From the NCBI GenBank assembly GCA_038030265.1, contig CM075938.1, positions 13,369,009-13,433,008 on the forward strand: 64,000 nt of DNA, written 5' to 3'. Below the pieces are notes generated by a model. It saw nothing but the letters and a program-made list of their open reading frames with translations, was not told the DNA's origin and made no database searches. Below are positions 22,636 through 31,723 of this stretch, piece after piece (positions within the stretch are counted from its first letter, which is position 1; every line of letters begins with the position of its first letter). The position numbers and the translations under genes were made by a program. Source of the DNA: Corythucha ciliata (Eukaryota > Arthropoda > Insecta > Hemiptera > Tingidae).

Positions 22636-23380
22636 GGCATAGATGGTCTGTGTCTTCGATGTGGCAGAAATAATCATATCGCAGCAAACTGCCGAACACC
22701 ATACACGCAGTTAAAATGTTTAAAATGTCACAAACCTGGGCACGTCGCTAAAGTATGCATAACTACCTTTTCCAGAACAAAATCGTTTTCCCCTTCAATT
22801 TCCCACCACTCATTTCCAAATCAAATCAACCAAGACGAGGAAGACGCTGTCGATTACGGCATCAATAATGTCGACGAAATTAATCAAACTTTCGATTTAT
22901 CGCAAAATAAAAGTGATCGTTTTTACGCAACTGTTTTCATACAAAAAACACCCATCGTTTTCGAAGTCGATGCGGGAGCTGGATTCCCCTTTTTACCTCG
23001 TCAACAGCTCTCCAAACTGAAGTTAGAGCACCCCTTCGAAGAATGTCAAATCCGATTCCGTTCGTACACGCGTGATGTCTTCAAGCCTGACGGAAAAGTT
23101 CTCGTCACCGCATCTTATAATGGCACGAAAATCGAAGATGAAATTTACATTGTTCCTGACGGATTCGACGCAATACTTGGTCGAACTTGGATAAGACGTC
23201 TCAACATTGACCTGAAAGTTCTCGACCGACAAAGGCAACCTATCCCCTTTTCTACCCATTCTGTCCACGTAGTGTCTGATTTCGACAAAGTTATCTCAAA
23301 ATTTTCAACCATTTTTGAAAAAAAGATAAGCTGTATTCCAAATTTCAAGTCATCAAGTCATTTTCAGTTTCGCTTAAATT
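22636..23380 (+). pseudogene. Element A zinc knuckles and protease
   Basis: An open frame of about 245 codons with no usable ATG, because it is the continuation of gag-pol across the hAT insertion. Two CCHC zinc knuckles come first, CLRCGRNNHIAANC and CLKCHKPGHVAKVC, which bind RNA. The aspartic protease follows, with active site FEVDAGAGFPFL where D-T/S-G-A is normal, and its second signature DAILGRTWI. The Ser/Thr to Ala change would probably weaken or abolish protease activity. The frame ends at TAA 23378-23380 near the start of the reverse transcriptase, after a frame change. Confidence 0.85.
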
Positions 23381-23449
23381 AAGAAACGGTGCCACACCTG
23401 TTTTTCATAGAGAACGAGAAGTTCCATTTGCCCTCCACGACCGAGTAGA
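23381..23449 (+). pseudogene. Element A reverse transcriptase start, cut by element B
   Basis: Reads NGATPVFHREREVPFALHDRVD, the usual lead-in to the Ty3/gypsy reverse transcriptase. It stops at the GTAGA duplication (23445-23449) where element B begins. The frame resumes at 29798. Confidence 0.8.
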
Positions 23450-23637
23450 TGTTGTATCCTCACATGTGATTGAGGACGATACATAAACAATTGATTTCAC
23501 AAAAACATTTTATTGTCTAGAACTCCAAAACATAGCGCGTACATTGAATTCACGTATACTAGTCTTCTCTTCGTATCATCAACTAAGATTACGCGAGGAT
23601 GCCTCGTCTGGCCCCAACAATATCGGACGTTACAACA
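23450..23637 (-). repeat. 3' LTR of element B, 188 bp
   Basis: Read on the minus strand it starts TGTTGTAACGTCCG and ends GATACAACA. It is 53 bp longer than the other LTR because of a block at about 23524-23576 that is missing there. Elsewhere the two differ at about four positions. Confidence 0.9.
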
Positions 23638-23651
23638 GTCTCCCCCTCTTA
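23638..23651 (-). other. Polypurine tract of element B
   Basis: On the minus strand AAGAGGGGGAGAC lies immediately before the 3' LTR, the expected position for the plus-strand primer. Element A has the analogous AAGGGCGGGAGAAC. Confidence 0.7.
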
Positions 23652-24174
23652 ATGAAGAGCTTGACAATGAAACTTTCTAATTAACGTAGTCACGAGTCCT
23701 AGCAGGTGGGCGGATACGCCACCCCGAACGGCGGATGTCAGGCTGTTGACTCGATGGTTGATTTTCACAGAATGTATCTGTGGCGAGACTCCCGAGACCA
23801 GTGGATGTTGCGGGACTCGGAAGTGACTGGGACGAATCGGTGCGGATACACCTGATGGCTGGTTGTCGCTGAATGGAGGTTGATCAGGGACACGTCTCTT
23901 CACCGGCAACCGTGGTACGTCGTATGAAGTTCCTGGATCCAATTGAAATTTCACTTTCTTCTGTGGCACTAGTGTTGGACGTAGTTTATCTATATGTCAT
24001 TTGATGGCTCGTCCTGACTCATCCAGGATTATTGTATAGTGTAAGTTGCCTATTTTTTCCTGAACTTGTCCGCACTTCCGCAGATATTTATTATTCTGGA
24101 AAAAGCGAGCTAGAACTCTCTCCCCCACTTGTATTGATCTTACAGGCTTTATCTTTGAGTCCTCTTGTCCTTTG
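23649..24174 (-). pseudogene. Element B integrase C-terminus and pol tail
   Basis: Continuation of pol beyond the LINE insertion. IKPVRSIQVGERVLARFF, then NLHYTIILDESGRAIK, a TGA stop near 24000, HIDKLRPTLVPQKKVKFQLD and a Pro/Arg-rich tail to a stop at 23649. The HYTIILD...HIDKLR arrangement is the C-terminal (GPY/F-like) domain of Ty3/gypsy integrases; element A has the equivalent HYQIKLD...HIDQIF. Confidence 0.75.
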
Positions 24175-24181
24175 TCTTTGA

Positions 24182-25519
24182 GGTGACTCCCTCAGTCCGC
24201 TGCTGTTTGCCCTATTCATACACGATTTACTTAGTTTTTTAGAGTCGAATTCCTGCCACGGTGTCGATGTAGGGGGTAGTAAAGATTTAACTGGGTTACT
24301 TTATGCCGATGACTTAGTAATTTTAGACTACGGATGTGTTGGTATGAATAAAAAACTGTCGTTATTATCTAAGTACTGCGAGCTAAACTCACTGGAAGTT
24401 AACATTGACAAGACGAAAGTTTTACCTTTTAAGAGGGGAGGGAAAGTGGCAGAAGGGGTTAATTTTTATTATAACGAAGTAAGGTTAGATATATGCTCTA
24501 GCTTTAATTATCTTGGGGTTACTTTTTCGAGATCAGGGGTTTTTTCGTTGGCAGTGGAGGACTTTCTCAGGAAAGCGCAACTGGCGTCAGCGAAATCCCG
24601 TGATATTTTAGTCAAGTGCAAAGCCGATACGTGGGACACTAGAGTTAAGTTATTTCATTCACTTGTATATTCCACTTTGCTGTATAATGCAGAGGTTTGG
24701 GCTCCATTGTATTTAAACAAACTGGAAAAGATTTCGCAAACCTTTTTTAAGTCCGTTTTTCATTGGTCTCGTCAGACTCCATGTTACATGGTAAGATTGG
24801 AAACTGGTATTTGCCACATAGCTGTCGAAATTATTAAGAGGACGGTTAAAGTTTGGGTCAAAATTCACAAAATGGCCCCTGACCGCCTGCCAAACATTTG
24901 TTTAAGAAGGTTAGAAGCTCTTGATAGAGGACAAATTAATGAGACGAAATTCAATTGGTTTTCACAGTTAAAGTTGTTAGTAAGTGAGGTGGGCGTAGCG
25001 GACCTCAAATTTGTGGACGACCATGACGTTATGAGAGAATTAGTCCAACGCATCGGTCGGGAGGCACTTACATATTACTCGAACCGTGACGTTGTTTCGG
25101 CCAACAAATCGAAATTTAATCCACTTTATTGTCACATAAATGTGTTAATAACAGGCCAGGAATATTTGACGGAGTATAGAGTAAAAATCTGTAAACAAAG
25201 GGTGGTAAGCCAGTTACGACTGGGCCGACCAAATTGTTGTAGAATTTATTTCGATCAGAAGACTTTTATTTTTGATAGCGAAAAAATGTGCCAGCTATGT
25301 AACAAATTCGAAGAAGATGATTTGTACCATTTTTTATTACGGTGTCCTATTTTTAATTTTTGTAGAAGCAAATATATTTCTGAGTACATTGCGTCTGATA
25401 GTTCCGTAGATAATATTACGAATCTGCTAACAATTAAGTCGAAAAAACACCTCAATGACTTATACTACTACGTTTCTGCCGCTCTGCGGTTCAAAGATTT
25501 TATTGAGTCTAACCAATAA
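24182..25519 (+). pseudogene. LINE reverse transcriptase and C-terminal region, open frame
   Basis: One uninterrupted frame of about 445 codons. It begins at GDSLSPLLFALFIHDLL and holds the intact catalytic motif LLYADDLVIL at about 24300, upstream of the first ATG (24344). Then come YLGVTF, LLYNAEVW, and near the end CQLCNKFEEDDLYHFLLRC, the same C-x2-C-x9-H-x4-C motif as in the LINE at 5742-8221. The absence of stops shows that this is the youngest coding relic in the nest, but it lacks the endonuclease and the first half of the reverse transcriptase and cannot act alone. Confidence 0.88.
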
Positions 25520-25697
25520 ATTGTGTTTTAGTATGTTAGTTGTATGTTTTGATTTTTCGTTATACGAACCCTGTAATTATTAGTTTTCTAAGTTCTTAGT
25601 TTTCTGTAACTTTTAGTTAAATATGAGCGCGAACTCATTTGTATAGGCGACAGCCTCAAAACAAATAAACCATCTATTCTATTCTATTCTATTCTAT
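24183..25697 (+). mobile_element. 5'-truncated LINE inside element B
   Basis: Starts abruptly within the reverse transcriptase and ends in an (ATTCT)n tail at about 25675-25700. TCTTTGAG flanks it on both sides (24175-24182 and 25698-25705). Truncated 5' end, short duplication and a simple-repeat tail instead of poly(A) are typical of some LINE clades. It lies in the integrase region of element B, opposite to its coding strand. Confidence 0.85.
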
Positions 25698-25705
25698 TCT
25701 TTGAG

Positions 25706-26305
25706 TCCGTTGACGTCCGATGTTTGCAAGGAAACAAGGCGTCAAGACGTGTCCTGATTTTGCGATTAAGATAAAGTTCCGCGGGTGAACGTCCGCACGC
25801 CAGGGGAGTGGCTCGGTAGCGAAAAAGTATTTTCCGAACTTTGGCTATCATTGGTAAGTTTTCGTGGGCCATAGCTTTCATCCTGTGTTTTAGAAGCTGA
25901 ACATGACGTTTAGCTAGGCCGTTTGTCGCCAGGTGCAATAAATTTTTGCAATATCCCATTTGTTTGGCAGTACGTTTGAAATTCTTCGCTTCGAAAGTTC
26001 GACGCGTTATCGGACACGATGACATTGGGGAAACCGTGGGTCGAAAAAATGTTGTCCAACATTGTTATTGTGGAGCCGCTGGATGGTGTAGTCGTTGAAA
26101 TTTCAATTTCCGCCCATTTCGATTTGCTGTCGACACAAATAAGAAAGAAATGATTCTGGTAAGGGCCCGCAAAAGCAATATGCACTCTTTCCCAATTGTC
26201 CTTCTCTTCTTCCTACGAGTGGACAGGCACTTTTGGAGAGCAGTTTTGGCCTTGGGCACACATCTCACATCCACGAACCATAAGTTCGATAAAATTATCT
26301 ATTCC
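25706..26305 (-). pseudogene. Element B integrase, catalytic residues altered
   Basis: Zinc-finger second half (CEMC near 26265), then the core. The first catalytic Asp is replaced: HIAFAGPY instead of HIDFAGP. VSDNAS keeps the second Asp. NGLAKRHVQLLKHRM has Lys where the catalytic Glu should be. At least two frame changes (near 26190 and 25925) split it. RYRATPLACGRSPAELYLNR and the start of the C-terminal domain follow before the LINE. Element A shows intact D, D and E at the same places. Confidence 0.85.
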
Positions 26306-26308
26306 CGG

Positions 26309-27142
26309 TCAGTAAACGTACCTTCGGGCCAACTGCTTCATTTTAGATATCCCCATGTGGGTCTGATGTAATTCTTGTAAAACTTGTTGTCTAAGGCCTT
26401 CCGGGACCACGACCCGGCGTACTTTTTCGCGATCTTGGCGAAAAAGTACACCTTGGTTAATAGTAAACTCGGAATTGTTAGACCGGCTTCTCAAACTGGT
26501 AATGATTTTCGTCAATTCCGGATCCTTACTTGTTTCTCTCTGGATGGATTCGAAGGTTTGATTTTCGCTGGAAATTTCAAAAATATGTTCTTGATAAATT
26601 GTGTTAACTTCATGGCCAATAGAAGTGTCCGTTGACCCCAATGATTGAGGTAAGGGGACCCTCGAGAGACAATCGACGTTTCTGTTGTCAGCTCCTTTTT
26701 TGAAGCGCACCTTATAATCGAATCCGGCCAGGAAGGAGGCGTATCGGAGCAGCCGGGCAGAAGTCATGTTGGGCAGAGCCTTGTTGTGACGAAAAATTCG
26801 CGATAACGGCTCGTTATCCGTAACAAGAGTAAAAGTTCGGCCGTAAACGTGATTGTGAAAATGAGTTACGGCAAAAACAATGGCCAATGCCTCCCGATCT
26901 AACTGACTGTAGTTTTGTTCCGCTATCGAAAGTGATCGCGAGGCGTAAGCGATCGGTTGTTCTTGTTCATTAATGACGTGGCTCAAAACAGCGGCGATGC
27001 CTGTGGGGCTTGCGTCGGCGGTGAGAACTATGGGCAAGTTTGGGTCATATGGGCATAAAAATTTGTCACTGCAGAGTTCTGCTTTGAGCTTCCCTGATGA
27101 TGTCCACAAGTACTTTTGATTTTTTCGGAGTAGCATCCTCAA
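26309..27142 (-). pseudogene. Element B RNase H and integrase zinc-finger start
   Basis: RNase H removes the RNA strand of the RNA-DNA hybrid. Motifs: TADASPTGIAAVLSH (Asp), NYSQLDREALAIVFA (Glu) and VTDNEPLSRIF (Asp), followed by NVDCLSRVPLP, the usual end of the domain. The last part, ELHQTHMGISKMKQLARR, is the His-His half of the integrase HHCC finger. The frame is lost at 26309. The three acidic residues are intact. Confidence 0.88.
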
Positions 27143-27148
27143 AGGGTG

Positions 27149-27457
27149 TTATGTTTCTGAAAAGTGTGGAATAAATCGAGAGTGGTTACTGAGAAGGCCG
27201 AGGAATCGTCTGAGTTCCTCCACATTCTTAGATCGAGGCATGTTTTTTACAGCGGCGACTTTTTCAGGCGATTTTCGAATAGAGTTGTGTTCAATAATAT
27301 GCCCCAAGTATTCAATTTTTTCGAGGAAAAATGAGCACTTACTTCTGTTTACATGCAAGTAAAAATCCGATAGTTTTTTTAGGCAAGATCGAAGGTTTTG
27401 AGAGCATTCCTCCAAACTCGAGCCATGCACAATTATGTCATCGAAATAGGCTTCCAC
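27149..27457 (-). pseudogene. Element B reverse transcriptase, YFDD half
   Basis: Continues in frame from the upstream pol part after a single TAG stop at 27458-27460. It carries the catalytic VEAYFDDIIVHG motif, intact, then NRSKCSFFLEKIEYLGHIIE and ELRRFLGLLSNHSRFIPHFS, the standard Ty3/gypsy sequence after the palm. One substitution is enough to explain the stop, so it looks recent. Confidence 0.88.
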
Positions 27458-29170
27458 CTAGGGGAGCCCTTGCAAGATCTGGGAAATGACTCGGTTGAAG
27501 TGCGACGGGGCCGTTTTAATACCAAAGCTGAGACGATTGACCTGGTAAGTACCCCTGTGGGTGGCAATAGTCTGAATTTTCGCGCTTTCATCGTCAACTC
27601 GCAGATGTAAGTACGCTTTGAAAAGGTCCAATTTGCAAAAGTATCGAGAGTCACGCAAGCTGTTCAAAACGTCGTCAATACGTCGAATCGGATAGTTAGA
27701 ATTGACTAATCTATCGTTTACACCGCACTTATAATTTACGCAGATTCGCACTCCGCCGTCAGGTTTCAGTATAATAACAAAGGGTGATCCCCAGTCACTT
27801 GAAGTGATAGGAGTTGTAACGCCAGCAGCTTCCAGGGAATCCAGCTCTTTGTCCACACGAGGACGTAATGCGTACGGGACGTTCCTCTCTTTCGTGAAAA
27901 TAGGCCGAGCATCCGGTCGCAATTGAAGATTCACAACATGGTTGGGGATGCATCCCACTTTTTCGTAGAAGACGTTGCGAAATTCGTTGAAAATGTCATT
28001 CGTCGGGAGGGCAGAGTGAATGGGTTGTGGACAGATCCTCGCGGGTACAACGTTTGTCCTCTCTTCGTCCAGTTCTTTGAGCTCGATGCCGAGGCCACGA
28101 ATCCACACGCGACCCAGTAAAGCGGAGTGACCATTTGGGACTATATGAAGATCTCCGTCAATACTTCGGTTTTTGTGAGTAACTGTTATTCGCACTCTTC
28201 CTATTGGTCGAAACCAAATGTTAGGTGGTTCTGAGTGGACGAAAAGGTTCAATTTTGCAAATTTTGTTTCTGAAATAAGTGAAAAACGTTCTCCCGAATC
28301 AACTTCGAATCTTTGTGTTTTTTTATTAAGTTGGACAGTGACAATATATTTATCGGATTCCTGTGCCACTTCAAATAAGTCGACGATATTCGGTAATGAT
28401 TCGAGTTTGAAGGTTTCGTATTCTTGATCTGTCTCTTTTTCGGACGCTGTTGACCCAATTGAGTTTGTAGTACTTGTTTCATTGCGAACACGGGTCGAAT
28501 TGCGAATAAGAGTCGTAAGGCAAACTTTGGATATGTGACCTTCTCTTCCACACGAGTGACATCGAACATTCTCACTTCTCACGTCGCATTCGGATACGCG
28601 ATGGTTGGGCTTCCCACAACGGTAACAAAGATTTCCAACGCCCAGTTCATGGAGAGAGGGGCGACGCCACCCTCCTGAAGCTGGACGGTAACGAACTGAC
28701 CGCGAGTCTCGTGCCTGTGATCGAGCGCCTGACCGGGAGACAGAGGAATTCGACGAACGGGGTGCATAGCTATCGAACGGGTCGGCCATAATATTTCGTG
28801 AGTCGCGGTCAGTGAAACGACGGTTGCCAACAACTTTGAACGTTTCGCTTGGCGACAACCCGTGGTATGAAGTTTCTTGGTGCTTCGTTAATTCTTTACT
28901 GTCTATCCTTGAAGCTTCTAACGCTAGAGCTTTTGACAAGACATTGTCGAATTTTGCGTCATTCATTTGCAATAGTTGTTCCCGAATCCAGTTATCCCTC
29001 AGACCTCTAATGAATTGGACTCGGAGGAATACTTCTGAAATTGGTACCTGTGTATTACACGCGCATTTAACTGTAAAGTCACAATCGGAAATGTCGGCTC
29101 GAAGGGTTGCGACGAATTCCGCAATAGACTGGTTTTCGACTAAGGAAGTAGTGTTGTGACACAAATACAC
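27458..29170 (-). pseudogene. Element B gag-pol: capsid end, zinc knuckles, protease, RT start
   Basis: A 570-codon frame, the longest in the window. Gag capsid (NQSIAEFVATLR, DVxLR-like EVFLRVQFIRGLRD), a basic Ser/Arg-rich linker, two CCHC knuckles (CYRCGKPNHRVSEC and CHSCGREGHISKVC), the aspartic protease (FEVDSGERFSLI, then SALLGRVWI), and the reverse transcriptase up to KLDLFKAYLHLRV, which holds the first catalytic Asp. Gag and protease are in the same frame with no shift, so this lineage appears to make one gag-pol protein. The ATG is internal; gag really starts at 29531. Confidence 0.9.
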
Positions 29171-29531
29171 TTTTCTTTGGGACGAGAAGCTGTGAGAAAA
29201 GCTTCAGGAGGTCTTGGTAATTCTGTCCTTTAACTTGGTCGCTCGGGCCAAGGAACGCTGCGAGGGCATTGTAATGAGCAGATCTAATTGATGTGCAAAA
29301 GAGCTGGGCTTTTTTCTCGTCACTGGATACATTTTGCATTTCTGCCTAATTTTCGAAACGTTCTACGTAGCAGTGGAATTTTTCCTTCTTTGAATCGAAA
29401 GGCTCGAAGGGGTGGATGTTACTTGCAGTGTTACGTTTATCACTTACCGTTTGGTTTTGAAGCGCCGAGACTAAGGCCGAAACCATGGCCTGTTGTTGTC
29501 TCATGGATTCAACAAATTGTTCCTGGTCCAT
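29079..29531 (-). pseudogene. Element B gag N-terminal part
   Basis: Starts MDQEQFVESMRQQQAMV at 29531, 130 bp inside the 5' LTR, and parallels the MDAEQF start of element A. FEPFDSKKEKFHCYVERFEN follows; a stop at about 29346 and frame changes near 29340 and 29175 then interrupt it (VSSDEKKAQLFCTSI in between). The rest of gag continues in the frame ending at 27458. Confidence 0.8.
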
Positions 29532-29639
29532 GATTAAAAAGTTACAAGCGATCAGAGACGGACGTAGAGCCGTATGCACTTGTCAAAACCAAGTCGACTT
29601 GAAAATTTTGCCGGAACCACACTCAGAAACTGTTCATCC

Positions 29640-29662
29640 GTCACTTTCACCTCGTCGCCAAT
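29640..29662 (-). other. Primer-binding site of element B
   Basis: Next to the 5' LTR the minus strand reads TTGGCGACGAGGTGAAAG. TGGCGACGAGG fits the 3' end (with CCA) of a GCU-type serine tRNA as I remember it from insects; a tRNA search would settle it. Confidence 0.6.
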
Positions 29663-29797
29663 TGTTGTATCCTCACATGTGATTGAAGACGATACATAAA
29701 CAATTGATTTCACAAAAACATTTTACTGTCTAGAACTCTCAACTAAGATTATGCGAGGGTGCCTCGTCTGGCCCCAACAATATCGGACGTTACAACA
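29663..29797 (-). repeat. 5' LTR of element B, 135 bp
   Basis: Matches the LTR at 23450-23637 except for a 53-bp block present only there and about four substitutions. The flanking GTAGA (29798-29802) is the right copy of the duplication. Confidence 0.9.
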
Positions 29798-29882
29798 GTA
29801 GAGAAAGAACTTGACTCTCTCGAAGCAGCAGGAATTATTTCCAAAGCAGATGTGAGCGATTGGGGATCTCCTCTGGTGCACC
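29798..29882 (+). pseudogene. Element A reverse transcriptase fragment with core deleted
   Basis: VEKELDSLEAAGIISKADVS, then DWGSPLV, continues the frame broken at 23449; element B has the closely similar VDKELDSLEAAGV. At about 29880 it jumps to FQWTQECEESFNNLKK, which in complete elements lies roughly 200 or more codons further on. The palm with all catalytic aspartates is gone, so element A lost reverse transcriptase activity by this internal deletion. Confidence 0.8.
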
Positions 29883-30536
29883 ATTTCAGTGGACTCAAGA
29901 GTGTGAAGAATCGTTCAACAACCTAAAAAAATAAATTTTAAGCGACCAGGTTCACACACCGTTCAATCCTGACTTGCCAGTAGTTCTCGCGTGTGATGCA
30001 AGCCCAGAAGGAATCGCTGGAGTCCTCTCTCACATTATTGAAGGTTATGAACGCCCCGTAGCTTTCACATCCAGAGCCCTAACACCGGCCGAGAAGAATT
30101 ATTCCCAGCTGGATCGAGAAGCACTAGCCATAATTTTTTCTGTTGGCTACTTCCATCAATATCTGTTTGCTCGCCCCTTCAAACTTGTTACAGATAACAG
30201 TCCTCTTGTTCGAATATTTCACCAGCATTCAAAGATTCCTCCAATGACTTCGGCTCGTTTGCAACGCTACGCTGCCTTTTTGTCAGCGTATAATTACGAA
30301 GTAATTTTCAAGAAAGGAGTAGAAAATTCCAACGTCGATTGCCTGTCCAGAGCACCCATTTCATCCTGTACGTTCCCTGACTCTTCAATAAACCTGGAAG
30401 TCCATCAGATTTGCTTGGCAGCTGTCAATCAAATTACAAATTCGTCGTTAACATACAAATCACTTCGCCAAGAAACTGAAAAAGACGGCGAACTTTCAAA
30501 AAATTATTCGAGAACTTCAGCAAAACGACAAAAGTG
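29883..30536 (+). pseudogene. Element A RNase H
   Basis: Motifs VLACDASPEGIAGVLSH, NYSQLDREALAIIFS and VTDNSPLVRIF keep the three catalytic acidic residues. NVDCLSRAPIS and the linker to integrase follow. An early stop at 29934 lies before the domain and a frameshift near 30500 follows it. Otherwise well preserved from the ATG at 29974, which is internal and not a true start. Confidence 0.88.
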
Positions 30537-30538
30537 AC

Positions 30539-31112
30539 TTGGAATTCATCATAAACGATGGCATTCTCTTTCGAGGTGAACGAGTAGTCGTTCCCAATTC
30601 TCTTCAAAGAGCCGTTTTGAATGAGTTGCATCGTACGCACATTGGGATAACGAAGATGAAACAACTCGCTCGACGACACGTGTATTGGAAGGCAATCGAC
30701 ACAGGCATCGAGCGGCTAGTCCGAGAGTGTCAAGCTTGTACGTCAGTAAGATCGAATCCTCCTAAAGCACCTTTACATCCGTGGGAGGAACTTGAAGAAA
30801 ACTGGCAACGTCTCCATATTGACTACGCAGGACCTTTTCAAGGGCAATACTTCCTTATCGTAGTAGATGCAAGATCCAAATGGGTCGGAATCTTACAAAC
30901 TTCATCACCTCCAACAACATTATCGACTATTGATTTTCCTCAAGAAATATTTGCTCGTTTTGGGTTCCCAGGCGTCATGGTGACGGATAACGCCTCAGTA
31001 TTTACGTCAAGTGAGTTTCAAACGTTTTGTGAAGAAAGTGGAATTTTTCAAAAACTCATAGCTCCGGGCCATCCTTCTACGAATGGATTGGCTGAAAAAA
31101 CCTTCAAACTTT
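30539..31112 (+). pseudogene. Element A integrase, catalytic triad intact
   Basis: Integrase inserts the element DNA. The HHCC finger is complete: ELHRTHIGITKMKQLARR, then CQAC at about residue 69. The core has HIDYAGPF, VTDNASVF and NGLAEKTFK, so all of D, D and E are present. A one-base slip at about 31105-31115 sends the frame into TGA; the true continuation is the next entry. Confidence 0.9.
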
Positions 31113-31560
31113 GAAACACCGTCTTGCGTCTATGTCAGGGGAACGTCTTTCAATACGAAGAAAAGTCCGTGATATCCTGTTCAGATACAGGGCCACACCT
31201 CTCGGCAACAATAAAACACCAGCTGAACAGTTTCTCAATCGAAACATAAAAACCAAATTAGACGCTCTAAAACCAATACCCCTTATCAAAGACACGACAC
31301 ACACTAAATCAGAAGCTCCTTTTCACCGTTGTAGAAAATTCACCATAGGAGATCGCGTACAAGTCCACTACTACCTCAACAAAAAGCGACACTGGAAACT
31401 GGGAACTGTCGTGAACAAATTCGGTCGTCTGCATTACCAAATTAAGTTGGATAGCGGATACATGCTCAAACGCCACATAGATCAAATTTTCAAACTCGCA
31501 ACCTCAATCAATCCATCATTCCACTCCACCATCAGATATGGATATCACAAACAGCAATGA
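31111..31560 (+). pseudogene. Element A integrase C-terminal domain
   Basis: Follows the frame slip. LKHRLASM, RYRATPLGNNKTPAEQFLNR and the C-terminal fold RFTIGDRVQVHYYLN-like, ending LHYQIKLDSGYMLKRHIDQI. This region directs target choice in relatives. No chromodomain is visible. Another frame change near 31530 leads to the tail below. Confidence 0.85.
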
Positions 31561-31690
31561 AACGGTATTCTCTCCTGACATGGGACTTCATCACGAAATA
31601 CCAATAAAATCTCCCGAACGACCACAATTGAGGAGATCGTGTAGAATTCACAGAACACCATCGTACCTGAGTGACTACGTCTTGGATTGA
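31538..31690 (+). pseudogene. Element A pol C-terminal tail
   Basis: A 50-codon frame ending LRRSCRIHRTPSYLSDYVLD and a stop at 31690. RRSxRxxRxPxxLxDYV is the usual ending of pol in this type of Ty3/gypsy element, which supports it as the true C-terminus even though it is out of frame with the preceding part. Confidence 0.7.
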
Positions 31691-31706
31691 GACATTACTA
31701 GTCCTT

Positions 31707-31723
31707 CATAAGGGCGGGAGAAC
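31707..31723 (+). other. Polypurine tract of element A
   Basis: AAGGGCGGGAGAAC lies directly before the 3' LTR start TATTGTATCC and corresponds in place and sequence to the tract of element B. Confidence 0.65.

Larger units (their letters stand above)
23450..29797 (-). mobile_element. Ty3/gypsy LTR retrotransposon B, inside element A
   Basis: A complete minus-strand LTR element with TG...CA-type LTRs, primer-binding site, gag-pol, polypurine tract and an exact 5-bp duplication GTAGA (23445-23449 and 29798-29802). It is about 4.8 kb once the LINE inside it is removed. Gag and pol share one long frame (27458-29170), as in mag-like Ty3/gypsy elements. It is related to element A in protein sequence and LTR ends but is not a copy of it. 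Several frameshifts, two in-frame stops and two altered integrase residues make it inactive. Confidence 0.92.

Noticed and set aside
27149..27457. Separate gene starting at 27457
   Set aside because: It is simply pol continuing after a TAG stop; the apparent start codon is a GTG inside the reverse transcriptase.
28812..29159. Plus-strand frames opposite element B gag-pol
   Set aside because: Antisense shadows of a recognisable gag-pol frame.
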